Translations under genes and position numbers: made by a program
The notes under the pieces: model-generated
The model's input: only the letters and a program-made list of their open reading frames with translations
What the model was told of the DNA's origin: nothing
Database searches by the model: none
Assembly: GCA_930367215.1 (NCBI GenBank)
Contig: OV884060.1
Coordinates: forward strand, 96,496,151 to 96,560,150
Source: Pollenia angustigena
Lineage: Eukaryota; Arthropoda; Insecta; Diptera; Polleniidae
DNA length: 64,000 nt
Direction of reading: 5' to 3'
In this document: positions 45,876-56,577 of the stretch, one piece after another
How positions within the stretch are numbered: position 1 is the stretch's first letter
How the letters are laid out: each line of letters starts with the position of its first letter

Positions 45876-46756
45876 ATTTTTTAAAGTCAGTCTTCATTAA
45901 AAACTCAAAATTTTAGCAGTTTCCGTTTTTTAGTATTGGCATCACTGCATGCATCATATGTTTTTTTTAAACTAATAATATTGCAATTTTTCGCGAATTT
46001 TAGCCATGTTCGCAATAGAAGCGATTTTTATCTGTAAGGGTTGTGATTCTATACAGCTTTAACGTTTTTTAAAAATATTAGACATTGCTAATATGCCGCT
46101 GTTAGTAAATTTTTGCAAATGTACGCTAATTTAGCAATTTTTATCAAATTTTTGTCAATCCTTATAGTTTTAGGAACTTTTAATCAATTTTATGGGTTTG
46201 AAATTTAAAAAATTTTTCGAGAATTTTCGCTATTTATGCAATTTTTTGTCATGTTATTTTTGAAAAGTAAGAGAAGACAGGATAAGATTCCTATAGATGA
46301 CAAATTTTCCATTCACATTTCTTTTCAGAATCATAAAGCCTAGTTTTTACCTCTTTGCAAAAACTTACTTAAATTTAGGTATGTAAAGTTTTCAGGCATC
46401 TTTCCAATTTAGTGAAAATGTTGTAAATTCATAGCTCGTGAGGACAATGTGTAAAAACGTAATTTGGTATGGCAGCTTTATATGAAGAAATATTCAGCGC
46501 CTTTTTTATAGAGCTGTACAAAATGTTTTCCCGCCAATAGTGAAAACGACGCCTTAAGCCATGTCTGTGATAGAAAAATAATACAAACTCAGCGCTTTTT
46601 AAATCCCAAGTTTTACTGACCAATTTGGAGGCAACCAGATTTCTGGAAAACTGGTCCGGTAATTTTTTGCACGGAAAGCTTTTTACATTCAATAGTACAC
46701 ATTTTTCCATAACCTATTGCGTTTTTTCCTTAACGTTGCCTCTTAACTCCTTTAAC
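45876..46756. other. Non-coding stretch upstream of mRpL43
   Basis: No gene recognised. From about 46610 diverged pieces of the following 159-bp satellite are visible (TTTTACTGACCAATTTGGAG, TTTTTCCATA). Confidence 0.5.
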
Positions 46757-48085
46757 ATTAAATCCCAGTTTTTACTGACCATTTTGGATGAACCCACTTT
46801 TCTCTGGAACGGCTCTGACGATTGTTTTAAAAATTTATTTATTTTAATCATTAAGTGGTATTTTTCCATATTCCATTGAGCTTATGCCCTGGCACTTCTT
46901 AGTTTGGCTGGCATAAATCAGCAACGATTTTTACTGACCATTTTGAATGAACCCAATTTTCTCTGGAACGGCTCTGACGATTGTTTTAAAAATTGATTTA
47001 TTTTAATCATTAAGTGGTATTTTTCCATATTCCATTGAGCTTATGCCCTGGCACTTCTTAGTTTGGCTGGCATACATCAGCAACGATTTTTACTGACCAT
47101 TTTGGATGAACCCACTTTTCTCTGGAACGGCTCTGACGATTGTTTTCAAAATTGATTTATTTTAATCATTAAGTGGTATTTTTCCATATTCCATTGAGTT
47201 TATGCCCTGGCACTTCTTAGTTTGGCTGGCATAAATCAGCAACGATTTTTACTGACCATTTTGCATGAACCCACTTTTCTCTGGAACGGCTTTGACGATT
47301 GTTTTAAAAATTGATTTATTTTAATCATTAAGTGGTATTTTTCCATATTCCATTGAGTTTATGCCCTGGCACTTCTTAGTTTGGCTGGCATACATCAGCA
47401 ACGATTTTTACTGACCATTTTGGATGAACCCACTTTTCTCTGGAACGGCTCTGACGATTGTTTTAAAAATTGATTTATTTTAATCATTAAGTGGTATTTT
47501 TCCATATTCCATTGAGTTTATGCCCTGGCACTTCTTAGTTTGGCTGGCATAAATCAGCAACGATTTTTACTGACCATTTTGGATGAACCCTTTTTTCTCT
47601 GGAACGGCTCTGACGATTGTTTTAAAAATTGATTTATTTTAATCATTAAGTGGTATTTTTCCATATTCCATTGAGTTTATGCCCTGGCACTTCTTAGTTT
47701 GGCTGGCATAAATCAGCAACGATTTTTACTGACCATTTTGGATGAACCCACTTTTCTCTGGAACGGCTCTGACGATTGTTTTCAAAATTGATTTATTTTA
47801 ATCATTAAGTGGTATTTTTCCATATTCCATTGAGTTTATGCCCTGGCACTTCTTAGTTTGGCTGGCATAAATCAGCAACGATTTTTACTGACCATTTTGG
47901 ATGAACCCACTTTTCTCTGGAACGGCTCTGACGATTGTTTTAAAAATTGATTTATTTTAATCATTAAGTGGTGTTTTTCCATATTCCATTGAGCTTATGC
48001 CCTGGCACTTCTTAGTTTGACTGGCATAAATCAGCAACGATTTTTACTGACCATTTTGGATGAACCCACTTTCCTCTGAAATGAT
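46757..48085. repeat. 159-bp satellite array, about eight units
   Basis: The core AACGGCTCTGACGATTG recurs at 46808, 46967, 47126, 47285 and onwards with a 159-bp period. Middle units differ at only a few bases; the first and last are more diverged. No ORF is kept. It starts about 1 kb upstream of the mRpL43 start codon. Confidence 0.92.
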
Positions 48086-48305
48086 TAGGAGTATTTTATT
48101 CAAATCGATGATAAATTTTGTTTTTAAAATATTTTTAAAATCGTTGCTAACTTTCATGGCCACTAGATTCCCAAAATTGTTTACTTTTAAGCCCTCAAAT
48201 TCCCCTTGGTTTTATTTCCGGCGTTGCTATTAATCGTTGCTATCTTGGCGAACGTTATCACAAAGTATACAGAGATGAAAAAAGTGACGTATGAAAAATG
48301 CCTAA

Positions 48306-48575
48306 AGGCTCAACCATAATGTGCTTAAGTTGGCTTAAGCAAATGTGCGAATACATGTAAATTATATAAGGCAAACCATATTGAACTTAAGGAAACATTT
48401 TGCTAAGTTTAATGAAAGTGTCATTTGCTTAAGCAAGGTGCGAATCTAATCGCACATTCCGTACGGAAACAAATGTTTTTTTATTTTGTTTTTGTTTTTT
48501 TAAGTACATTTGAGAGACTTTTTGTTAATTTTTGACAGTAGGTTAAGCAAGGCTATGCATATTATGGTTGAGCCT
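48306..48575. mobile_element. Harbinger-type MITE, TAA duplication
   Basis: AGGCTCAACCATAATGTGC at the left mirrors GCATATTATGGTTGAGCCT at the right. The 3-bp TAA is duplicated at 48303-48305 and 48576-48578. Internal TTAAGCAAAT motifs repeat in both orientations. Confidence 0.75.
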
Positions 48576-48788
48576 TAAATCATTTGCGAGGGCAGCTTTC
48601 GAAGAAAGAGAAAGAAAACTTTTTTTGTTAGTGAAGTGACAATGCGTAAAAACAGGCCGCTACTATCTACACAAATTGCATAATCAAAACAAAAAACGCA
48701 AAAAGGGCAGCTTTCGAAGAAAAAGACAGAAAAACACAATATTTTCTGTCTCGTGACGCCTCTGTATACTCTGTGCTAAAGGTGTTAT

Positions 48789-49273
48789 CAAGGTATATTT
48801 ACACAAGGTAAACTCGTTGGCCCATATGTTTGTCAGCTGTTTACCCCATTTGGAACCCTAGTGTCAAAAGTTATTTATGTTGGTTCCGTTGGTTCCTTGT
48901 GTTTGTTTACATACTTATGGTAAGTGCGCGCCATTTTGAATTAAAAAAGTGTAAAATTGTGAAAAACATTTTATTTTTCTGAAATTTTAATTCTTGTGAT
49001 TACTAAGCAAACAAAATACATTTAAATGCATTATTTTTTGCAATAATACTTTATTTTTATGCTTGAGAATGCACAATATATTAAAAATTGTTTCAGCTTA
49101 TTATTCTGAACTGCACGTGTTGTTTTTTTTTCAATTTGTGTTTTTATTTTAAAGGCACATTGTTGCGTTTTTTTTTGACACCATGGTTCCAAATACAAAA
49201 ACAATTTGGCGTGTTGTTTTTGTCTTGTTGTACTTGTTGTAGCAACGAGTTTACCTTGTGTAAATATACCTTG
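48789..49273. mobile_element. Non-autonomous DNA element, 31-bp TIRs, 8-bp TSD
   Basis: The first 31 bases (CAAGGTATATTTACACAAGG and on to ACTCGTTG) are mirrored at the right end. The 8-bp ggtgttat is duplicated at 48781-48788 and 49274-49281. No transposase. 31-bp TIRs with 8-bp duplications fit P or hAT superfamilies. A second copy is at 53320-53537. Confidence 0.88.
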
Positions 49274-49539
49274 GGTGTTATGATACTTGCTATTTTTTGT
49301 ATTGGATTTTTTTAGGATTGACTGAATGAAACAACAAATGCGAGAAAGAACAAGAAATACAATTTGATAAAATGCAGGGTTGATAAAGTTGGTACAATTG
49401 TACTTTTTTTGGTACAATTCAAAACTAAAAAGTACGCTGGTACCCCCGCGACGCATTTGCTACTATTTCCTAATTTTTCAAACCGACATATTTATAATTG
49501 ATATAAAATGGCAACTTGTATTTACTGTCCAATGAATAT

Positions 49540-49720
49540 AAGCGGTGTTTAGTGTTTTTTGCAAATAGTCTTGCGAAAATGCAAAATGTTGTAGCTTTTT
49601 TATGAAATCTAAGGGAAACTCTATTTTATTGTTGTTGGATTTAACAAATCAGCTATGATATTTTGCATTTTCTCTTTTGCAAGACCATTTGCACCAAACA
49701 CTGAACTCCGCTATTGCGAA
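49540..49720. mobile_element. Hairpin MITE inside the hAT-like element
   Basis: ATAAGCGGTGTTTAGTGTTT...AATAGTCTTGC is mirrored with mismatches by GCAAGACCATTTGCACCAAA...CTCCGCTAT. Target-site duplication not defined. Confidence 0.55.
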
Positions 49721-50037
49721 TAGATTTTTGCACTTGTTCATTGAACGATTGCTTATGTCACATTCTAAATTTAGTATCAGCGGCAGCATTAAAACGTGTA
49801 TTTTCTGATGATATTGACAAGTTTTTAAAAGATATAGGAAACCACTTCTGCAAACGTTCTACATAGTAGAAGAGACGAATTCTTCTCAACTCAAGATTAT
49901 ATTGGAACTAACTCATAATAGGTGTGTTCCACAAGATCTCGGGCAAGTTCGGATTAATGAGAGTAAAATGAAAATTACTCTCTAAATTTGCCGAATTACC
50001 CAAAACTGCTGGAACGCAAAAAACACAATGCTTCTTA

Positions 50038-50220
50038 AGGCTCAGTTAGCCGGGTGTAACAGTAACAGTAACCTTACCGTAAAAAAGTAAGACCAATCTA
50101 TTTCTTACAGATTGAGACGTAACATCTTACTGCTAACTGTAATCGTTCTAATTGTTTAACATACAACAAAATGAAGCAGCTGATTTGCAACGTTACTATT
50201 ACTCCCGGCTAACTGAGCCT
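50038..50220. mobile_element. Harbinger-type MITE, TTA duplication
   Basis: AGGCTCAGTTAGCCGGG and its perfect inverse CCCGGCTAACTGAGCCT form the ends. TTA is duplicated at 50035-50037 and 50221-50223. The AGGCTCA terminus is shared with the MITE at 48306-48575. Confidence 0.8.
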
Positions 50221-51385
50221 TTACTTTTCACATTAAGATCTATTTAAGTGATTTTAGACACTTAAAAGTAATAACATTATAAAACCAAAACATTTGCATC
50301 ATTGTAATTTTTTTTATTTTGTTGTCATGACATGTTGACGACATGTGCTTTTTTGATATTGAAAACAATAACAAAATTAAACAACGAATGAAAAAGCAAA
50401 CGTAAAGACAGTACATGCATATGTGTACTCGTTTCTTTTCCCCTCGTCCCTCTCGCCTATAAAGTAGCAATCATGTCAATAAGACAAGAGCCGTATGAAT
50501 ACAGACTAAAGATCAAGGGAAATATGTACGCAATAACGTTTTTACCACTTTAATTTTTTTACAATAACCTTAAATTTGGTTTTTTAATATGTTGCTTAAT
50601 AAAAACTAAACTTTTTCTTTTGCTTGTAAATTTCCTGAATTATTTATCAGTTCATATGTAAACACAAACAGCTGATTGTTTTTTCTCTTAATTGCACAAA
50701 AATTGTTATGTGGAACGCTTTTGGGTAACTTTGTGCAAGTTCGGACTGTTTCGTTATGCATGTGGAACAGAGCTAATATTTTCAAATATTCGTCAACAAG
50801 ATTTTACAAGCGATAATTTAATTTTGTTATATTCGCACTTTCTACTCCTTTCTTGTTTCCGCAGTACATAATGAAAATTGTTAATACAATAAATTTGGAA
50901 ATGCAATCCGAAGATGTTTGTATGCACATATTTTAAGAACGCTCAAAAATTTTATTTTCGTTTAATATTCGAGAGTGCATTTTGAAAAATATTCGTCAAT
51001 TTTCCATAAAAAAAGACGATAAATTCTTAAAAGTACATTTATGAAAACGCTCTCTGGTGGCAATTAAAAATTAATACACTCGTTACTGATTGTGGGTTGT
51101 TAAATTCGTTTTCATTACTGTTAAAATATAATAAAAATATAGTTATTTACGAATAATTTTAATTTAAACATTTATTATATTATTGTTTTTAAAAATAAAA
51201 TGAAAAAATTTATATTTAGTACTATTGAGGCCGAAAAAGTACGATTTTAAAAGTTCGTTGGTACGATATTAGTTTTCTCATTTATCATCCCTGATAAAAT
51301 GTAAACTGATTCCCTTTTAAAGCAACTTCCAAAATCTCTTTGCGTTCATACGATGATTTTTGGTTGCATGTCTTTTTTTTATTTA

Positions 51386-51724
51386 CAGTATGGCCTTGAT
51401 TACCCGTCATTCGATTAACCGGCAGCTTCAATAAAATGGAAAACAAACATTTTTTTGCACTGATTTAAATTGCCTCTATTATCCGAAATTATAAACAAAT
51501 TATCTTTTTTTCGTTAAATTTTGAACAATCAAAAGAAATTTAAATAAACGAAGAAAGAGAATATCTTAACGGTGTGGAAGCATGTTCTGCCAAATTTACT
51601 TTTTTCCTCATGTTTACATAATAAAACGTTATATGTTTATATAAAATAAGAAACACACAAAAAAAAAATAAATAATCAAGAATTCTGCCGATCCCGTCTA
51701 TTATCGATAATCGAGGTCTCACTG
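51386..51724. mobile_element. pogo/Tigger-type MITE, TA duplication
   Basis: CAGTATGGCCTTGATTACCC at the left and ATAATCGAGGTCTCACTG at the right are imperfect inverted repeats of the pogo/Tigger kind (CAGT...CTCGATTATCCG). TA is duplicated on both sides. No transposase. Confidence 0.7.
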
Positions 51725-52164
51725 TATTTTCAACCACACACTTCAAAGTAAGAAAAAGAATAAAACGTAAACAGAAAAAGTTAAAAGAGAAATGTAAAAA
51801 ACGACATGCTCTTTCTTTTCTACACCGCTCACCAACAAACCAAAAGAGAAGTCGTAAAAGCCCTCATCTAAACTGAGTGTTACAGTGCAGCCACACGATC
51901 AAGATTTTCTTGATAGTCTTTTACATATACTGATTGTCAAAATATGCAAAAGTTGACAGCTGTGACGTAGGCTGCACGCAAGTTGAAAGCAATTTACTTT
52001 TTCAAGATGTCGTCGCCGAGAAAACAATTCAAAATGTTTTGCTATTTTCCACTTTTGATTTTTCTGCACTGTAGGCTGTTCGAAGGGACTTTATCATTTT
52101 GCTTATTAATTTTATTAATAAACATATTGAAATTTAGGTTTTTAGTTAAAATTTTAAAATTCCC

Positions 52165-52963
52165 ACATTTTTCATTTTTCGAATTTATTCTATGAGCTAA
52201 ATTTCAGTTATGTATTTTATAAAGCTTTTTTGTAATAGTTCTATTCCTACAATTTTTCAATTTCTGAACTGAAATTTAGCTCATAGAATAAATTCGGAAA
52301 ATGTTGAATATAATCCAAATTTTTAATATTTTTAATTAGGCTTAAGTTCATGAAATTTAATTTTTATTAAATTATTTTTATGAAGAAAGGAAAGTTACAA
52401 CATGAAAATCAATTAAAATTGTTATTGATAATCTTTCATTCTTGACGTGGCTCGGGCTCGAACCCTGGCCGGCAGGTTACCATGACATGTTTCGAACAGA
52501 AGTAAAGGAAAAAACATGAAAAATCAATTAAAATGGATAATCATTCAGGAAAGCAAATTTCGATCTACCAAATGTTAAAATACAATTTGGTTTAAGGATT
52601 GATGTTTGACTTATGACGTCAGCAGTCGTCGATGGCTGCGAGTGTAAGACGGCAAATCCATCTGAGGAGATCGAGTGGTTGCGATCGAAACATGTCATGG
52701 TAACCTGCCGGCCAGGGTTCGAGCCCGAGCCACGTCAAGAATGAAAGATTATCAATAACAATTTTAATTGATTTTCATGTTGTAACTTTCCTTTCTTCAT
52801 AAAAATAATTTAATAAAAATTAAATTTCATGAACTTAAGCCTAATTAAAAATATTAAAAATTTGGATTAAAAACCATAAATAGTTCAACAAAATAACCAC
52901 AATACTAATTAATGTTGAATATAATATAAAGTTACCTTCGGAAGGAAATAATTCCCAGTTTCT
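52165..52963. mobile_element. Inverted-dimer insertion of family D, 14-bp TSD
   Basis: The 14-bp attttaaaattccc flanks the insert (52151-52164 and 52964-52977). The left part (to about 52254) is family D in inverse; the right part is family D direct (GAAATTTAGCTCATAGAATA, then TTCGGAAGGAAATAATTCCC). Both arms share about 40 bases. A SINE-like copy is nested inside the direct arm. Confidence 0.75.
52315..52910 (+). mobile_element. Snap-back copy of SINE-like family B, 15-bp TSD
   Basis: The 15-bp aatgttgaatataat is duplicated at 52300-52314 and 52911-52925. From 52315 to about 52495 the 3' half of the unit is inverted. From 52496 a unit runs in direct orientation with the A-box-like GATCGAGTGG and B box GGGTTCGAGCCC, ending CCACAATACTAATT. 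The precise 3' end and ragged inverted 5' part resemble twin-primed retrotransposition. Confidence 0.85.
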
Positions 52964-53319
52964 ATTTTAAAATTCCCGCAACAATTTGTAAAAAAAAGAA
53001 CTTCAGCTTTTGCCGGCAAAATATTTGTGATAAAAAAACAAAAACAATTTCAAAAGATTTGTAATAAGCTGTTTTCTTGAACGAAAATTGATACACTCAC
53101 TGGCAAGAGAATTTTAGAGGCAAGTTCGTATCAATTTTTAAAAGTATGAGTGTATTGGTAAAAAAGTGTGAGTGTATTAAAACTTGATAGCCAAAACTTG
53201 ATCGTGTAACCCTCAAGTTAAGCACGATGGCCACGTATTAAATTGATTTGTCAAACTCAGTTTTTTTTTATTGTGTTAGTGAAAAAAATCTCACACGTAT
53301 ATGTTGATGTGAGTTTGAC

Positions 53320-53537
53320 CAAGGTATATTTACACAAGGTAAACTCGTTGGCCCATATGTTTGTCAGCTGATTACCCCTAGTTGGTACCTTAACGTCAAA
53401 TAACGTGTATATTAGAACAAATTTGTGTGCGTTAAATTGTTTTTGTTTTATATGAAGACAATTTTGACAATTTGGTACCTTTTATAGAGCAGCATGTATA
53501 CACTCCTAAATGAGTCACCTTGTGTAAATATACCTTG
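53320..53537. mobile_element. Second copy of the 31-bp-TIR element, 8-bp TSD
   Basis: It has the same ends as 48789-49273 (CAAGGTATATTTACACAAGG). The 8-bp agtttgac is duplicated at 53312-53319 and 53538-53545. The internal sequence is shorter (218 bp). Confidence 0.85.
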
Positions 53538-53689
53538 AGTTTGACGAAAATCAAAACAATTTAGATTTTCACTGCTACTATGATTTGAAGCGAATTTGAT
53601 GTGTTGCTGCGAAAAACGTCAAATGGCATTTTAATTCAGTTTTCGCAGCGACAACACCGTACGGTAAAAATTTTGTGGTTAAATAAAAA

Positions 53690-53983
53690 ATGAAGGAAAC
53701 AAATTTTGTACTTGAATTTATTGAAGTATACCGTGGTTTGCCTGCTTTATGGCAGGTTAAATCCAAGGAATACAGCAACAGAGATGAGAAAAATTCTCAG
53801 TATAAAGTTCTTCTTCAAAAATACAAAGAAAAGTATTTTCCTGCATATGCCAGAGCAATAGCTATGCAACAATTTTCTATGTCATTCACATTTCTAAAAA
53901 AAAAAAATATTTGTAAACATATTAAATATTTTGCGACCAAATTAACCACACGTTCTTACCTTTTAAAAACAGCTTTTAAATGA
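53690..53983 (+). pseudogene. MADF-domain protein fragment of a Harbinger-like element
   Basis: Residues 6-60 read VLEFIEVYRGLPALWQVKSK then EYSNRDEKNSQYKVLLQKYK, the start of a MADF (Myb/SANT-like, Adf-1 type) DNA-binding domain. The later part (FLKKKNICKHIK...) loses the expected conserved NSxRTxFRKE segment after an A-rich run near 53900, so a frame change is likely. PIF/Harbinger elements carry such a DNA-binding partner of the transposase, which fits its place between TTA-flanked TIRs. Host MADF genes are numerous in flies, so a captured exon is an alternative. Confidence 0.7.
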
Positions 53984-54273
53984 AATTTGATGGTTTGAGT
54001 TTGATACGTTGCTGTGTTAAGCAAAACCAAATATTACCAATACATACATATTATTTGTCAAATCAGTTTGAACGTGGCCATCGTGCTTTAAAAAATTTTA
54101 TATTTTTTTTGACAGTCTTAGATTATTTGTTTGACATTTCAAGATTTTTTATGATATAATCATACTCTTTACACTTAGTCAGTTTTCCTATGCAAATATA
54201 TTTGCACTGTTCTCCAATATAGAAAAAATACAAAAAATAGCAAGTATCATAACAGCTTAATATGAAGATCTAT

Positions 54274-54976
54274 GGGCACTGCTACACGTTCAATAAATAT
54301 CGTGATATTTCTAGTATCACGATATTTATTGAACGTGTAGCATGCCATATTGATGGATCGCGATCCATATCGCAGAATGGCCTTAAATATGAAATCCAGA
54401 AATCCAAATCGCGGATCGTGGATCGCGTGATAAATATTGAACGTGTAGCATTTTCATGATATTAAATAGTCATGATACGTCAGTAAAAAGTGTCAAAATA
54501 AAAGAAATAAAATACGCAATGGAAAAAATTAAACAAATAAAAAGTTAAACAATTGACAAAATTTGTGTAAAGTTTATTGACATAAAGGGTAATGGCAGAA
54601 GACAGTCAAATCGAGTGGGTTCTGCCGGTGGAATCGGAATTAAGCAGTGGAAAAATTATTTTAAAAGATTTCATTTTTAATTTGAATGCATTGCCGGAAT
54701 TGTGGGACTCGTCGGCTAAAGCTTATTCCGACAAAATAAAAAGAGCGACTGCACTGCAAAAATTATTAAAGGTTTTTAAAAAAGCAAGCAAAATAGCTAA
54801 AAAGGCTTTCTTTTGGTTTTCTCGCGACATTGATAAACGACCCGCACAACACAAAAATAACATAAATTCCGACACGATAAATATTGAACATGTAGCATAC
54901 GCTCGTGATCCATCAATATTTTAAAATGGATCGCGATCCAAATATCACGATATTTATTGAACGTGTAGCAGTGCCC
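54274..54976 (+). mobile_element. Second Harbinger-like element with MADF ORF
   Basis: GGGCACTGCTACACGTTCAA at the left is mirrored by TTGAACGTGTAGCAGTGCCC at the right. TAT is repeated on both flanks. The motif TATTGAACGTGTAGCA or its inverse recurs near 54285, 54325, 54437, 54883 and at the right end, as repeated subterminal binding sites would. It contains one MADF-like ORF. Confidence 0.75.
54592..54924 (+). pseudogene. MADF-like ORF in the second Harbinger-like element
   Basis: The 110-residue frame MAEDSQIEWVLPVESELSSG then LKDFIFNLNALPELWDSSAK and YSDKIKRATALQKLLKVFKK matches the first half of a MADF domain. The second half is replaced by sequence running into the right subterminal repeats, so the protein is truncated. 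It may be an internally deleted, non-autonomous copy. Confidence 0.6.
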
Positions 54977-54983
54977 TATAATT

Positions 54984-55085
54984 CCCCGTCTACAACTGAC
55001 ATATTTGCTGTTATAACATGATGTTATAAATCCCCGTCTACAACTGACATCATTTGCTGTTATAACATGATGTTATAAAAGCGTT
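54984..55085. repeat. 47-bp tandem duplication
   Basis: CCCCGTCTACAACTGACAT...TTGCTGTTATAACATGATG occurs twice head-to-tail. TTATAACA palindromic motifs continue to about 55125. Confidence 0.7.
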
Positions 55086-55322
55086 GTTAAAACATTTGCA
55101 TTAACAACCGTGTTATAACATTATAAAACCTCTAACATGACGAGTCTATACTTAAGTCTTTACTTAAGGCCAGTTCACACGGTAATACAATGTATTACGA
55201 CTTTGTAGCATCAGAATATTATGAAATTCTCTCCGTGTTTAAAAGAAAAAACATAAAAATCTTTTGTAAGTATAATTCAAGGCGAATTAACCTACAGGTG
55301 GTGTCGGAACCAGGGCTGCCGT

Positions 55323-56325
55323 TTGAAATTTTTACCCGACCAAAATTGTCTGCAAAACCTACCAGAATGTGAAATAGAAAACATGTTAAACATATTTAAC
55401 TCTTTTCACCAGGATATTAAATTTACAATTGAAAAGGAATGTGATCTTAAGCTTCCATATTTAGACACATTAATTATAAGAAAGGGGAATATGTTATTAG
55501 TAGATTGGTACCAGAAGCCAATTTCTTCAGGAAGAATTATTAATTATTATTCAAAACATCCGAGAAGAGTTATTATAAATACTGCCAGAAATCTTATAGA
55601 TAAAGTTTTAAATATTAGCGATATAGTTGTTCATAGAAAAAATAAAATAAAAATCAAAAATATTTTAGATGATAATAATTTCCCAGGAGAATTGATTTGT
55701 AGATTGATTGGACAGTACAAAGAAGATAGAGAAGGTAATGGGACTACGGTTACTGAACCTAAGGTTTAAGTCTTTAACTTATGTACCAGTGATTTCTGAA
55801 CGACTGGAAAACTTATGTACTTATGTACCAGTGATTTCTGAACGACTGGAAAACTCTAATATTTATGACATTAATAATTATAGGAAGGCTCATAGGACAT
55901 ATAATACATTAGATAGATTATTTAGTAAAATGAAAGATAGAACAGAGAAATTAGATAGATTTAATATTATTTATAAAATTCCCTGCAAGGGTAAGGAGAA
56001 TGAGATATGTAATAAGGTATATATAGGTACTACGAAAACCAAATTAAAAACTAGACTAGCAGGACATAGATCTGATCAAAAATACAAAAATATATCTTCT
56101 CAAAAAACTGCATTGTCTTCACATTGTGCACATTTAAGACATACACCAGATTTCGAAAATACAACAGTTTTAAATACAGAAACAAACTACAAGCGGCGCT
56201 TCATGCTAGAAATGTTACAAATAATTAACACACCAATAGAACAAAGAATTAATTTTAAAACCGATACAGACAATGTAGCTCAAAATTACAAACATTTAAT
56301 TTATAAGAATAAGATAGGAAATTGA
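55323..56325 (+). pseudogene. Penelope-like element, RT C-terminus and GIY-YIG endonuclease
   Basis: The first frame (55323-55769) covers the end of the Penelope-type RT: DIKFTIEKECDLKLPYLDTL, VDWYQKPISSGRIINYYSKH and the thumb region INTARNLIDKVLNIS. After a frame change near 55745-55770, with a 39-bp tandem duplication (VPVISERLEN repeated), the second frame to 56325 holds the GIY-YIG module: IIYKIPCKGKEN, NKVYIGTTKTKLKTRLAGHR, SSHCAHLRHTPDFE. The palm/finger RT motifs are missing, so it is 5' truncated. A hammerhead-like hairpin follows at 56466-56503. Confidence 0.88.
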
Positions 56326-56465
56326 ATAAGTTTTGAAAAATGTAATAGAATAATTTTGTTTCCTGTGTATTATTTTTACTATTTATTTTTCATGTTGTCA
56401 ATTTTTTGTTATTTAATTTAAATTTTGTTTTATAAAAATTTGTTTAAAATTTATAAACTTAAGAT

Positions 56466-56503
56466 CCCTGAAGAAGCTGTCCATTGTGGCAGCAAAATAT
56501 TGG
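56466..56503 (+). other. Hammerhead-ribozyme-like hairpin downstream of the Penelope-like ORF
   Basis: CCCTGAAGAAGCTGTCC contains a perfect CUGANGA core. A GCTGTC/GGCAGC stem with a CATTGT loop follows, then AAAATATTGG where GAAA is expected (G12 lost). Position relative to the ORF is the same as in the copy at 4.4 kb. Confidence 0.5.
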
Positions 56504-56577
56504 ATAAAATAAATTAAAATATATTTTTCTTAGCCTGACCTTGAGCTTGATTTAAAAAAAGGAAGAAATATTATATA

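Larger units (their letters stand above)
49375..51293. mobile_element. hAT-like element with 8-bp TSD, nested MITEs
   Basis: CAGGGTTGATAAA at the left and TTTATCATCCCTG at the right form 13-bp TIRs with one mismatch. The 8-bp ataaaatg is duplicated at 49367-49374 and 51294-51301. Subterminal GGTAC(A/G)A motifs occur at both ends. The interior has no transposase and holds at least two smaller inverted-repeat elements (about 49540-49720 and 50038-50220). Confidence 0.85.
51885..53213. mobile_element. Family E element enlarged by two nested insertions
   Basis: The ends carry CACACGATCAAG (left, 51891) and CTTGATCGTGTAAC (right). A shorter copy of the same family in the other orientation lies at 57192-57527. 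The size difference is mostly due to the 799-bp insert at 52165-52963. No transposase. Confidence 0.7.
53221..54087 (+). mobile_element. PIF/Harbinger-like element with a MADF ORF, TTA duplication
   Basis: AGCACGATGGCCACGT at the left is perfectly mirrored by ACGTGGCCATCGTGCT. TTA is duplicated at 53218-53220 and 54088-54090. It carries a MADF ORF but no DDE transposase. The 218-bp element at 53320-53537 is nested near its left end. Confidence 0.8.

Noticed and set aside
55278..55320. Second copy of the CAAGGCGAATT transposon
   Set aside because: Only about 20 bases of one terminus match and no right end or duplication was found, so it is not listed as an element.
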